Source of the DNA: Herpetosiphonaceae bacterium
GTDB lineage: Bacteria > Chloroflexota > Chloroflexia > Chloroflexales > Kallotenuaceae
NCBI GenBank assembly: GCA_030147335.1
Contig: JASKZZ010000070.1
Span: forward strand, 1-9,270
Reading direction: 5' to 3'
DNA: 9,270 nucleotides
Part shown: positions 1-6,346 of the stretch, in pieces
How the letters are laid out: each line of letters opens with the position of its first letter
How positions within the stretch are numbered: position 1 is the stretch's first letter
Translations under genes and position numbers: made by a program
The notes under the pieces: model-generated
What the model was told of the DNA's origin: nothing
What the model saw: the letters and a program-made list of their open reading frames with translations, nothing else
Databases searched by the model: none

Positions 1-1143
1 AGCGTGATTACTGACGAGCACAAACGGATAGAACGTGGTCTGACGCAACAACTTGTCACCGCGCGTAGTCAACGGCGCGATGGTATTAACGATCTGCGCC
101 AAACACGCGATCTCAAGAACGTTGCAACGACGCAGGAACACATTGAGCCACTGCGCAACCACTAAGGCGTCTTCCAAATTGTAGATTTCCTCGCTCAATG
201 GCGGCGCTTCCTGCCACGCACCACGCCCAGAGCGATCCTTGTACCAGACATTCCACTCATCCCACGAAAGCTTGACGGTATGGCGTGAGCGTAGACGACC
301 TTGCATAAAACGCAGCAGGCTGGAAAGTGTATCAATCTGATGCTCAAATTGGATAGCCGATGCCAGATAGCTCGCGGTGTCATTTTCATAATTCATCGCG
401 TAGTAGTGCAGCGCGAGGTAATCTACCTGATCCCAACAGTGTTCCAGCACCACGCGATCCCATTCAGGATACGAAGCGAGTTCGGTGTTGGATGAGCCGC
501 ACAAAATCAGCTTGATCGACGGATCGTGCCAGCGCATGACCTTAGCCGCCTCGCGTGCTTTACGGGCATAGCTCACCGCATCAAGGTGGCCGATTTGCCA
601 CGGGCCGTCCATTTCATTGCCAAGACACCAGTAGCGCACGTTGTGAGGCGCGGTATAGCCATGCGCAACGCGAAGGTCGGCGATAGTTGTGCCGGACGGC
701 GCATTGCAATATTCGACCAGCGCGCCTGCCTCCTCAATCGTGCCTGTGCCGAGGTTGACGCCAATCATCGGCTCGACGCCTAACGCGCGACAATACTCGA
801 TAAACTCGTTGGTGCCGAATTGATTGCTTTCAACCGATTGCCAAGCGAGATCACGGCGACGTGGTCGTTGATTGCGCGGACCGACACCATCGCGCCAATG
901 GTAGCCGCTCAGAAAATTACCGCCGGGGTAACGTAACACGCTGAGGCGCATCTCGCGGAGCGCATTCTGCACATCACGCCTGAAGCCGTCTTGATCGGCA
1001 TGCGACGAGGCGGGATCGTAGAGGCCGCCGTAGATGCAGCGACCCATATGCTCCGCAAATCCACCCCAAAGCATTGGAGAGATCGCGCCGATCGTACGCT
1101 CGTTATCGAGGATGACACGGCCCTGTAGCGCAGCGTGCTTCAT
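1..1143 (-). CDS. abfA: GH51 alpha-L-arabinofuranosidase, 3' end cut by window edge
   Basis: The reverse strand encodes 381 uninterrupted residues up to the window edge. The protein is a retaining exo-glycosidase of family GH51 (EC 3.2.1.55), which releases alpha-L-arabinofuranosyl groups from arabinan, arabinoxylan and their oligosaccharides. Near the N-terminus are the family signatures ISPMLWGGFAEHMGRCIYGG (residues 21-40) and RYPGGNFLSGYHWRDGVGP (71-89). The acid/base is E177 in CLGNEMDGPW. The nucleophile is E296 in SWDEWNVWY. Both lie two residues from the catalytic positions I recall for the Geobacillus T6 enzyme (E175, E294). Family members are about 500 residues, so roughly the last 120 (end of the barrel and the C-terminal beta domain) lie outside the window. 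The start has GGAAAAGGAAGCTT just upstream, a good ribosome binding site. No signal peptide is seen, so it is probably intracellular and acts on imported oligosaccharides. It lies 80 bp after the M20 gene on the same strand; a shared transcript is possible but no functional link is evident. Confidence 0.95.
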   Translation of the reverse strand, partial: MKHAALQGRVILDNERTIGAISPMLWGGFAEHMGRCIYGGLYDPASSHADQDGFRRDVQNALREMRLSVLRYPGGNFLSGYHWRDGVGPRNQRPRRRDLAWQSVESNQFGTNEFIEYCRALGVEPMIGVNLGTGTIEEAGALVEYCNAPSGTTIADLRVAHGYTAPHNVRYWCLGNEMDGPWQIGHLDAVSYARKAREAAKVMRWHDPSIKLILCGSSNTELASYPEWDRVVLEHCWDQVDYLALHYYAMNYENDTASYLASAIQFEHQIDTLSSLLRFMQGRLRSRHTVKLSWDEWNVWYKDRSGRGAWQEAPPLSEEIYNLEDALVVAQWLNVFLRRCNVLEIACLAQIVNTIAPLTTRGDKLLRQTTFYPFVLVSNHA

Positions 1144-1223
1144 AAGCTTCCTTTTCCCCTACGTTACAGGCCGTCCTGCTTCACTGTGATTTGTTGTGCC
1201 GCCACCTCCGACTAGGTTAATAA

Positions 1224-2405
1224 TCAATCGGTAGGGATGTCGTTGAGCTGACCTTGTAATATCGAATGGATCAATGCGGCTAGAATTGCCGTGCGCGGTA
1301 TGACCGACGATATTTGTATATACTCATCCGGGCTATGATCTTGACCACCAACCGGTCCAAGGCCATCCAAAGATGGAATACCGAGCGAGGCGGTAAAGTT
1401 TGCATCCGACGCTCCACCCGTCGCGGCATCGTTGACCTGAAAGCCAAGCTCTTGCGCAGCCTGTTGGTACAACTCGACCAGCCGTGCAATTGCTTCTGTT
1501 TTTTCCATTGGTGGACGCAGCAGACCGCCGTCGAGTGTTACCATCGTGTCAGGAACGGTTGTACGCGCTACAGACGTGTGCAGCGCCGCAATAATTGCGT
1601 CGATACCGGCACGATCGCGTGCCCGCACATCAATCTGTGCTTCCGCTTCCGCCGGCACGACATTAACCTTCATACCCCCCGTAACCACACCAACATTAAC
1701 CGTTGTTCCTGGTACGTTGCCGGCAAGTGATTGCGCGGCGATTACCTGGTGGGCCAGTTCAAGGATTGCGTTGCGCCCTCGTTCCGGATCCACCCCTGCG
1801 TGCGCTGATCGACCCTGAACGTGTAGTGCAAACTTTGCGATGCCTTTGCGTGCCGATACAATGTCACCATTTTCGCGGCCACATTCAAGCACCAAGACGG
1901 CATCACGACCTTGCGCCTCACGCTCAATAATCGCGGATGAGGCCGGTGACCCAATTTCCTCGTCACTGTTGAGCAAAAAAGCGATTTCAGCGAAGTCGTC
2001 AAAGCCGCATTCGTGAAGCGCCTCGATCGCGTACAACCCGGCGAGCAAGCCCGCTTTCATGTCTGCCGTACCGGGGCCATGCGCAATGTCACCCTCGATC
2101 ATAAACGGATGCGTTTGCGGCCAGCCGTCGGGATACACTGTATCGAGATGACCGATAAGCAATAATCGTTTGAAACCCGATCCATGCCAACGCCCAATCA
2201 GCGTATCACCCAGTGCAGGATGCGGCTCAACATCGACTTGCATCCCCAACGATGTCAGCTTTTCATGAAAATACGCGCCGACCTGATCGACGCCGGCTTT
2301 ATTGTAGGTGCCACAATCGATCATTGACAACGTAGCAAGCTCCTCCAAGAACTGAGGCAGCCGTGCCTGGACATGATCGCGCAGCATATGAATCGTAATA
2401 GCCAT
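1224..2405 (-). CDS. M20 family metallopeptidase, glutamate carboxypeptidase (CPG2)-like
   Basis: This 393-residue zinc hydrolase of peptidase family M20 removes a C-terminal amino acid, often glutamate, from peptides, folates or N-acyl amino acids. The metal and catalytic motifs appear in order: GHLDTVYP (H86 ligand, D88), GTADMKAG (D115 bridging ligand), NSDEEIGS (E149 general base, E150 ligand), LECGREN (E174, ligand position) and GGQDHSPDE (H357 ligand). Between them, about residues 188-298, is the lid/dimerisation domain, with GRSAHAG (H202) and the family's PERGRNAI helix. Length and domain order match intact CPG2-type enzymes. No signal peptide is visible, unlike secreted Pseudomonas CPG2, so a cytoplasmic location is likely. 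The start is supported by GGAG five nt before ATG; an alternative Met7 has no such site. The ribosome binding site lies inside the 3' end of a broken SDR gene ending 2 bp upstream, so this gene was probably downstream in an operon. The substrate cannot be settled from sequence. Confidence 0.93.
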   Translation of the reverse strand: MAITIHMLRDHVQARLPQFLEELATLSMIDCGTYNKAGVDQVGAYFHEKLTSLGMQVDVEPHPALGDTLIGRWHGSGFKRLLLIGHLDTVYPDGWPQTHPFMIEGDIAHGPGTADMKAGLLAGLYAIEALHECGFDDFAEIAFLLNSDEEIGSPASSAIIEREAQGRDAVLVLECGRENGDIVSARKGIAKFALHVQGRSAHAGVDPERGRNAILELAHQVIAAQSLAGNVPGTTVNVGVVTGGMKVNVVPAEAEAQIDVRARDRAGIDAIIAALHTSVARTTVPDTMVTLDGGLLRPPMEKTEAIARLVELYQQAAQELGFQVNDAATGGASDANFTASLGIPSLDGLGPVGGQDHSPDEYIQISSVIPRTAILAALIHSILQGQLNDIPTD

Positions 2406-2407
2406 GC

Positions 2408-2575
2408 TTACTCCGGCGTGACATAGGCGGTAGTGATACCACCATAAACCAAAAATGTTGCGCCAGTGGTAAATGACGACTCATCGGAGGCCAGGTACAA
2501 AACAGCTTGCGCGATCTCGCATGCCATGGCCTCGGGACGAAATGTGAATGGAACAGCACGTTTATAAACGATGGG
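2408..2575 (-). pseudogene. C-terminal remnant of a short-chain dehydrogenase/reductase (SDR)
   Basis: The reverse strand has an open stretch of 55 codons, from just after an in-frame TAA (2576-2578) to a TAA at 2408-2410. It reads like the end of a classical SDR. ACEIAQAVLYLASDESSF corresponds to the usual 'rpEEIAqaVlyLaSdessf'. TTGATFLVYGGITTAYVTPE corresponds to the 'vTGatl.vDGGltaay' ending, with the common Asp of VDGG replaced by Tyr. The Rossmann nucleotide-binding half, the catalytic YxxxK and most of the protein (about 190-200 of about 250 residues) are missing. I could not find them in any frame of the 430 bp farther upstream, and this stretch has no start codon with a ribosome binding site at its front. 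It is therefore a decayed or deletion-truncated gene. The reading frame and SDR character are clear; the cause of truncation is inferred. The stop sits 2 bp before the M20 start codon. Confidence 0.8.
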
Positions 2576-3006
2576 TTAAACATCTGTCAAGTAACGCCGA
2601 TGAGCCTCAAGTAATCCATTACCCGTATTTCAGCCGGCAACAATTATGCTAACTTCGATCTGAAGCAATAGATCCAACGTGATTGGTCAACACACTTGAA
2701 TCAGGAGTGACAGGGCCTGGTAATTTGCACAAGCGCGGATGTATGTGCAATACGATATCACACGCGACATAGCTCATTCATTACGTCAGCCTCGAACCTC
2801 ACATCAATTTGTGCCATGCTTCAACCCCGCGCCACCCCTTTCCGACATGTCTCGCATAAACAACAATCCCTTTAGGCCGAATCCCTTGCGAAGCAATCGA
2901 GTAGCCACGATGTCCTATTTCGACAAGACGTTGCTCCCGCTACACTTTAACGCCAGAACGTTGTAGCACACGACTTACACAGATTACCAGCACGGAGCAT
3001 CACACC
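2576..3006. other. Divergent intergenic region with no recognisable gene
   Basis: This stretch of about 430 bp separates the SDR remnant and minus-strand M20/GH51 genes from the plus-strand PASTA gene. It must hold the promoter of the PASTA gene and, if the minus-strand genes are still expressed, theirs too. I see no convincing sigma-70 pair, tRNA, repeat or further SDR sequence. A 75-codon open frame on the plus strand (2739-2966) has no ribosome binding site and no protein-like pattern, so I do not call it. Confidence 0.5.
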
Positions 3007-3471
3007 ATGACAACCAACAACTCTGGCGGCGCGGGAGCAAACTGGAGCGGAATATTGATAGCCCTGATTGGCGCAATCAGCACCTTAGCTGCGACATGGC
3101 TTACTATCCAACATTCTGCCGCAGCTGCGCCCGCACCAGTGGCACCAATGGTCCAAACGCAAGGTCTTGGCACATTTCCTGGCTCAATAAGTCCTGCCGC
3201 ACAAGCACTTGTTATTATCCCCGAAGTAATCAACCTTCCCTTGCAACAGGCACAACAACAGCTCACAGCACTGGGCATTACGGTTATTGTCACGACTACT
3301 CCTAACCACCAGCCAGCCGACACGGTCCTCAGCATTACACCTGCGCCAGGACAAAGTGTTGGCGCGGGCGCGTCAGTTGTCGTCCAGGTTAGCACAGGAC
3401 CAGCCTCTACCAGCCGGCAAGCAGCCGAAGATGCTGATGAAAGAGCTGGCAAGGGAAAAAAGGACGACTAA
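3007..3471 (+). CDS. Single-pass membrane protein with one extracytoplasmic PASTA domain
   Basis: The protein has 154 residues. Order: a short polar N-terminus (1-12), one hydrophobic helix (about 14-35), an Ala/Pro-rich linker (about 38-67), a PASTA domain (about 68-132, from IIPEVINLPLQQAQQQL to VVVQVSTGP) and a charged C-terminal tail ending AGKGKKDD. The PASTA pattern is typical: the 'vPdv.g....A...L...G' opening, an extended strand (ITVIVTTTPN), 'VLSITPAPGQSVGAGASV' and a final strand. PASTA domains usually sit outside the cell as repeats on Ser/Thr kinases (PknB/StkP) or penicillin-binding proteins and bind peptidoglycan fragments or beta-lactam-like ligands. Here there is only one copy and no kinase or transpeptidase domain, so the protein may be a wall-binding or sensing accessory; this is inference. 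The start follows a GGAG about 9 nt upstream. It is probably monocistronic, since a strong hairpin follows 31 bp after the stop and the next plus-strand gene starts 380 bp away. Confidence 0.87.
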   Translation: MTTNNSGGAGANWSGILIALIGAISTLAATWLTIQHSAAAAPAPVAPMVQTQGLGTFPGSISPAAQALVIIPEVINLPLQQAQQQLTALGITVIVTTTPNHQPADTVLSITPAPGQSVGAGASVVVQVSTGPASTSRQAAEDADERAGKGKKDD

Positions 3472-3502
3472 TCGACCAAATAATCTTCAACTCAATAGCA
3501 GC

Positions 3503-3545
3503 AACCTATAGCAGGCACCTTCGTCAAGGTAGCCTGCTATAGGTT
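3503..3545 (+). terminator. Long hairpin terminator after the PASTA gene
   Basis: A 14-bp perfect stem (AACCTATAGCAGGC pairing with GCCTGCTATAGGTT) extends inward by 5 more pairs (ACCTT/AAGGT) past one bulged A, closed by a CGTC loop. It starts 31 bp after the PASTA stop codon. The T-run after it is short (TTT then ACAA), so termination efficiency is uncertain, but position and stem length fit an intrinsic terminator. Confidence 0.7.
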
Positions 3546-3853
3546 TACAATCCAGGGAACTCGGCAATAATGGTCGGACAACGCGGTGTATGCTTAGGAG
3601 AAGATAGGTCTTGTCAGCGGCTGTGAGGAAGCTCCGGTACGACTTGGTCCAACACATAAACACAGGCCTTGCGTTAGCCTAGCACCGGACGTTACGTGCA
3701 AAGGTGGCTATATAGCAGAGCTGTCCTCGGCATGCTACACTTGCAAACCTTGATTACTTGTTGTGTTCTACTCAGTAACTGTTCTAGGTGACGGTGATAC
3801 ACAGAAGTTAGCATGGCGGTTGCTGAGTTGCTGAAACTTGTGAGGTAGTTTTT
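3546..3853. other. Intergenic region of about 300 bp upstream of the membrane protein
   Basis: No coding sequence is supported in any frame: stops are frequent and no codon pattern is protein-like. The middle (about 3660-3710) contains two small adjacent potential hairpins, AGGC...GCCT (in aggccttgcgttagcct) and GCAC...GTGC (in gcaccggacgttacgtgc). These could belong to a structured transcript or 5' leader, but I recognise no known RNA family. The promoter for the downstream two-gene unit should lie here; no strong sigma-70 match is evident. Confidence 0.4.
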
Positions 3854-4600
3854 GTGTCATTGCTCAATGCCTCAATAATTTCCAGTCCACAATCTTTCTT
3901 TCGCCTGCGCAACATTCTTGTCGCCGGCTTTGCTCCAATTGTTCTTTTTGCCCTCGGTGCCGACTCACAACTTCTAATGGCGCAAGGTTTTGATGGCCAG
4001 TATCTCAGCAACCTTGCAGCGCCACTATATTTTACAATTGTGTTGGCGGGCCTTCGTCCCGAACAACGGTTAATGGCACTTGTATTCGTTCCTTTCTCGG
4101 CACTTGGCGAGTATCTTTTTAGCCTCGTCTTTCAACTCTACACCTACAAATTTGGCAGCGTACCGTTATATGTCCCATTTGGACACGCGATTTTGTTCAG
4201 CACAGGTCTGCTGATCAGCGAACATCCTTTGGTTGTATTGAACGAGGATCGGGTCCGGAACGCGCTTCTTTGCTTTCATTCCGCATTATTTGCCGGCGCA
4301 ATTCTTGTTCTGCACGACTCATTGAGCGCTGTATTTGGCGTGTTGTTTCTGCTTATTCTGTACCGCAAGCGATGCCAGCCGTTTTACCTGATAATGGGCG
4401 TCTTGGTATTGTATATCGAGGTGGTGGGAACGGCGCTCGGCTGTTGGACGTGGAACATCAGGCCATTTGGCATGCTTACAACAACCAACCCACCGGTAGG
4501 AGCGTTTGTCTGTTATGTTATCGCTGACCTCGTGGTAATGAAGATCACACGCCGTATGTCCTTAGCAAAAGTATTTGTGTCAGGCCATCGTCACCAATGA
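3854..4600 (+). CDS. Multi-pass membrane protein of unknown function
   Basis: The 248-residue protein begins with GTG, eight nt after GAGG. It is strongly hydrophobic, with about seven or eight likely membrane helices near residues 19-36, 52-66, 73-95, 104-121, 138-153, 156-170, 176-193 and 214-230. There is no cleavable signal peptide. Polar residues that look conserved-type cluster in or beside helices: GEYLF (E86), YVPFGH (H111), SEHP (E123, H124), LYIEVVGTALGCWTW (E189) and TNPPVGAF (N212-P214). Such buried Glu and His residues with NPP and GH turns suggest an enzyme or metal/ligand-binding membrane protein rather than a simple anchor, but I cannot assign a family. The gene is 21 bp upstream of the acetamidase/formamidase gene on the same strand with no hairpin between, so they are likely co-transcribed. 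A role in moving or making the amide substrate is only a guess. Confidence 0.85.
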   Translation: MSLLNASIISSPQSFFRLRNILVAGFAPIVLFALGADSQLLMAQGFDGQYLSNLAAPLYFTIVLAGLRPEQRLMALVFVPFSALGEYLFSLVFQLYTYKFGSVPLYVPFGHAILFSTGLLISEHPLVVLNEDRVRNALLCFHSALFAGAILVLHDSLSAVFGVLFLLILYRKRCQPFYLIMGVLVLYIEVVGTALGCWTWNIRPFGMLTTTNPPVGAFVCYVIADLVVMKITRRMSLAKVFVSGHRHQ

Positions 4601-4621
4601 CAACCACCGAAGGAGGAGTAG

Positions 4622-5566
4622 ATGACACCCCAAGCTCGCACGATCCACCACGTTGCACGTGAACACCGGCATCTGGCGTGGGATAACACCATTCCGCCAG
4701 TCTTAACAATCGAATCCGGTGACGTTGTCACCATCGATGCGGTTGAAGCGTCGGGTGGGCAACTCAGCCCTCAGTCCACCGTCGCCGACATCGCCGCGCT
4801 CGACTTCGCAGCGTGCGATCCGGTGCAGGGTCCAATCTTTGTATCAGGAGCTGAACCCGGCGACACACTGCAAATTGATGTTTTGGAGCTAACAACCGCT
4901 GATTGGGGCTGGACAGCAATTATTCCGGGGTTTGGACTTCTAGGCGATGAGTTTCCTGAACCGGCGTTGAAGATTTGGAAGCTTGAAAATGGATACGCCG
5001 AATTCGCGCCTGGTATTCGCATTCCATTGGAGCCGTTCTGCGGGGAGATCGGCGTAGCACCCGGTGATGTCGGCGCTTTCTCCACTATCCCACCAGGACC
5101 CAACGGGGGCAACATCGACACCAAGCATCTTACAGTTGGCTCAACTATTTACCTGCCCGTTCTGTCACGCGGCGCGCTCTTCTCTATTGGTGACGGCCAC
5201 GCGGCGCAAGGCGATGGCGAAGTATGTGGCACCGCAATTGAAACGCCGATGCAGATTAAGCTGCGCCTTACCGTCCGTAAAGACTTGCGTGTGCCGGAGC
5301 TGCAATATTGTACAGCAGGCCCCCTAACGCCACGCACCAATACAGCGCCGTACTACGCCACGACCGGCCACGGACCGGATCTGATGGAAGCAGCGCGCAA
5401 TGCAGTGCGGCATATGATCGACTACCTTCAGCGTACCTATAACTTGAGCCGGGCCGACGCCTACATGCTGTGCAGCGTTGCCGCCGATCTTAAGATCAAT
5501 GAGATTGTGGACGCGCCTAACTGGATTGTTGGTGCGTATCTGCCAAGCAGCATTTTCACAACATAA
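4622..5566 (+). CDS. Acetamidase/formamidase family hydrolase
   Basis: This 314-residue protein belongs to the FmdA/AmdA family, metal-dependent enzymes that hydrolyse short aliphatic amides such as formamide or acetamide to ammonia and the acid. Visible family signatures: HLAWDNTIPPVLTIESGDVV (17-36), CDPVQGPIFVSGAEPGD (65-81), the CGEIGVAP turn (140-147), PPGPNGGNIDTKHLTVGS (157-174; many relatives have GGNMD), and the strong FSIGDGHAAQGDGEVCGTAI segment (187-206). The Asp, His and Glu residues of that last segment (D191, H193, D198, E200) are likely metal and active-site residues. The C-terminus contains the typical DAYMLCSVAADLKINEIVD stretch (279-297). The length fits the short bacterial form; Methylophilus FmdA and mycobacterial acetamidase are near 400 residues. 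No signal peptide is seen, so it should be cytoplasmic. The start is fixed by AAGGAGG five nt upstream, the best ribosome binding site in the window, so the enzyme may be made in larger amounts than its membrane partner. Which amide it uses cannot be told. Confidence 0.94.
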   Translation: MTPQARTIHHVAREHRHLAWDNTIPPVLTIESGDVVTIDAVEASGGQLSPQSTVADIAALDFAACDPVQGPIFVSGAEPGDTLQIDVLELTTADWGWTAIIPGFGLLGDEFPEPALKIWKLENGYAEFAPGIRIPLEPFCGEIGVAPGDVGAFSTIPPGPNGGNIDTKHLTVGSTIYLPVLSRGALFSIGDGHAAQGDGEVCGTAIETPMQIKLRLTVRKDLRVPELQYCTAGPLTPRTNTAPYYATTGHGPDLMEAARNAVRHMIDYLQRTYNLSRADAYMLCSVAADLKINEIVDAPNWIVGAYLPSSIFTT

Positions 5567-5571
5567 ACACA

Positions 5572-5608
5572 AAAGGGAAGGACGTACCAGAAGCGCGTCC
5601 TTCCCTTT
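5572..5608. terminator. Bidirectional intrinsic terminator between convergent genes
   Basis: A perfect 13-bp inverted repeat (AAAGGGAAGGACG / CGTCCTTCCCTTT) with an 11-nt loop starts 5 bp after the acetamidase stop. The A-rich left flank and the T-rich right end let it act on both strands. It would end the plus-strand unit and the convergent MFS/lipoprotein unit, whose last stop codon is 38 bp to the right. Confidence 0.85.
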
Positions 5609-5645
5609 CGTTGTTATATCAGCGCGTACACTTTCGCAATAATTG

Positions 5646-6293
5646 TTAGTTATCCTTGGTCATTGGTATAACTTGCCAGCGTTCCATAAATTCTTCATCT
5701 GATAGTTGCTTTGCACTCCAACGTGTCATGTCATCGCCTTTGATGCGAATTGTCTCCGTAGGCATACCTTCAAGTGCTTCAGCCAAAAGAAACAGCGTAT
5801 TGAGATCGGCGTCTATCTGCATATGTTCTGCAACACGCCGGACAATAATCAGCTGCATTTGTTTTTGATCGCTTTGATTTGTCTGCTGTGTGTCGGGAAC
5901 AAAGCGCAAGACAAGCGTTGCCGCCTTGCCGCCCTGGCTTTGGAAACCCCGAATCACAATTCCATCCTCTGTGATAAGTTGCTTGCTCACGTTAGCCGCA
6001 ATCGTATCAAGAGCCGTTGAGCCAGCCGATTGTGCTTCAGCCACCGATGCTGATGGGACGGGGGAGACTGTGGGCAAAACGGTAGCGGTAAGCGATGTCA
6101 TAGTTGGCGTACTTCTAGCCGACCTGCTCTCCATGGCTGCGATTTCGGCTGCGGTTAGTGGCCCTGGCGTAGGTGGCAGGTCTACGTTGTTGCCAGACCC
6201 TAAAAATGGCGAAACATAAAACAATACGGATAGGCTACAAGCAAGCAGTAGCATAGGCAGCAAGAAAAGGCTAAAACGATGAGCAGAACGCAT
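5646..6293 (-). CDS. Lipoprotein-like exported protein with Ser/Thr/Pro linker, unknown function
   Basis: The 215-residue protein opens with RSAHRFSLFLLPMLLLACSL. This positive N-terminus and hydrophobic core end in LLAC (C19), which could be a lipobox cleaved by signal peptidase II. Hydrophobicity continues a little further (SVLFYVSPFLG, 22-32), so an uncleaved membrane anchor is the alternative. A low-complexity Ser/Thr/Ala/Pro linker follows (about 40-95). After it comes a folded-looking domain of about 120 residues (ITEDGIVIRGFQSQGGKAAT through MERWQVIPMTKDN), with alternating beta and alpha character and no cysteines or known catalytic motif. I do not recognise the domain. The gene lies 53 bp after the MFS gene on the same strand with no hairpin between, so co-transcription is likely; AAAGG about 9 nt before ATG is a moderate ribosome binding site. 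It probably sits on the outer face of the cytoplasmic membrane. Confidence 0.82.
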   Translation of the reverse strand: MRSAHRFSLFLLPMLLLACSLSVLFYVSPFLGSGNNVDLPPTPGPLTAAEIAAMESRSARSTPTMTSLTATVLPTVSPVPSASVAEAQSAGSTALDTIAANVSKQLITEDGIVIRGFQSQGGKAATLVLRFVPDTQQTNQSDQKQMQLIIVRRVAEHMQIDADLNTLFLLAEALEGMPTETIRIKGDDMTRWSAKQLSDEEFMERWQVIPMTKDN

Positions 6294-6346
6294 GACCCGA
6301 CCTTTCGTAGCGTGTATTGACGAAGTTGGTGTTGTTTATGGATGGC

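Noticed and set aside
526..1118. Short frames on both strands inside the left-edge gene
   Set aside because: The continuous 381-codon GH51 frame with both catalytic glutamates explains this region.
1314..2002. Several frames of 70-140 codons overlapping the M20 gene on both strands
   Set aside because: All are shadows of the M20 frame, whose metal-binding motifs are complete.
2578..2630. Frame GNGLLEAHRRYLTDV just upstream of the SDR remnant, tested as more SDR sequence
   Set aside because: It ends in the TAA before the SDR tail and does not match the SDR segment expected there (NaVsPG...TP); too short to call.
2739..2966. 75-codon open frame on the plus strand
   Set aside because: No ribosome binding site before its ATG, Pro/Asn/Arg-rich sequence without pattern, and no continuity with neighbours; treated as chance.
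3000..3452. 150-codon open frame antisense to the PASTA gene
   Set aside because: It mirrors the Ala/Thr/Pro-rich PASTA gene almost exactly and has only low-complexity cysteine/alanine content; the plus-strand protein has a real domain and ribosome binding site.
3620..3650. GAGGAAGCTCCGG, reminiscent of the P4 start of RNase P RNA (GAGGAAAGUCCGG)
   Set aside because: The sequence differs at key positions, and the matching ACAGAAA and 3' P4 strand are absent within the available 300 bp.
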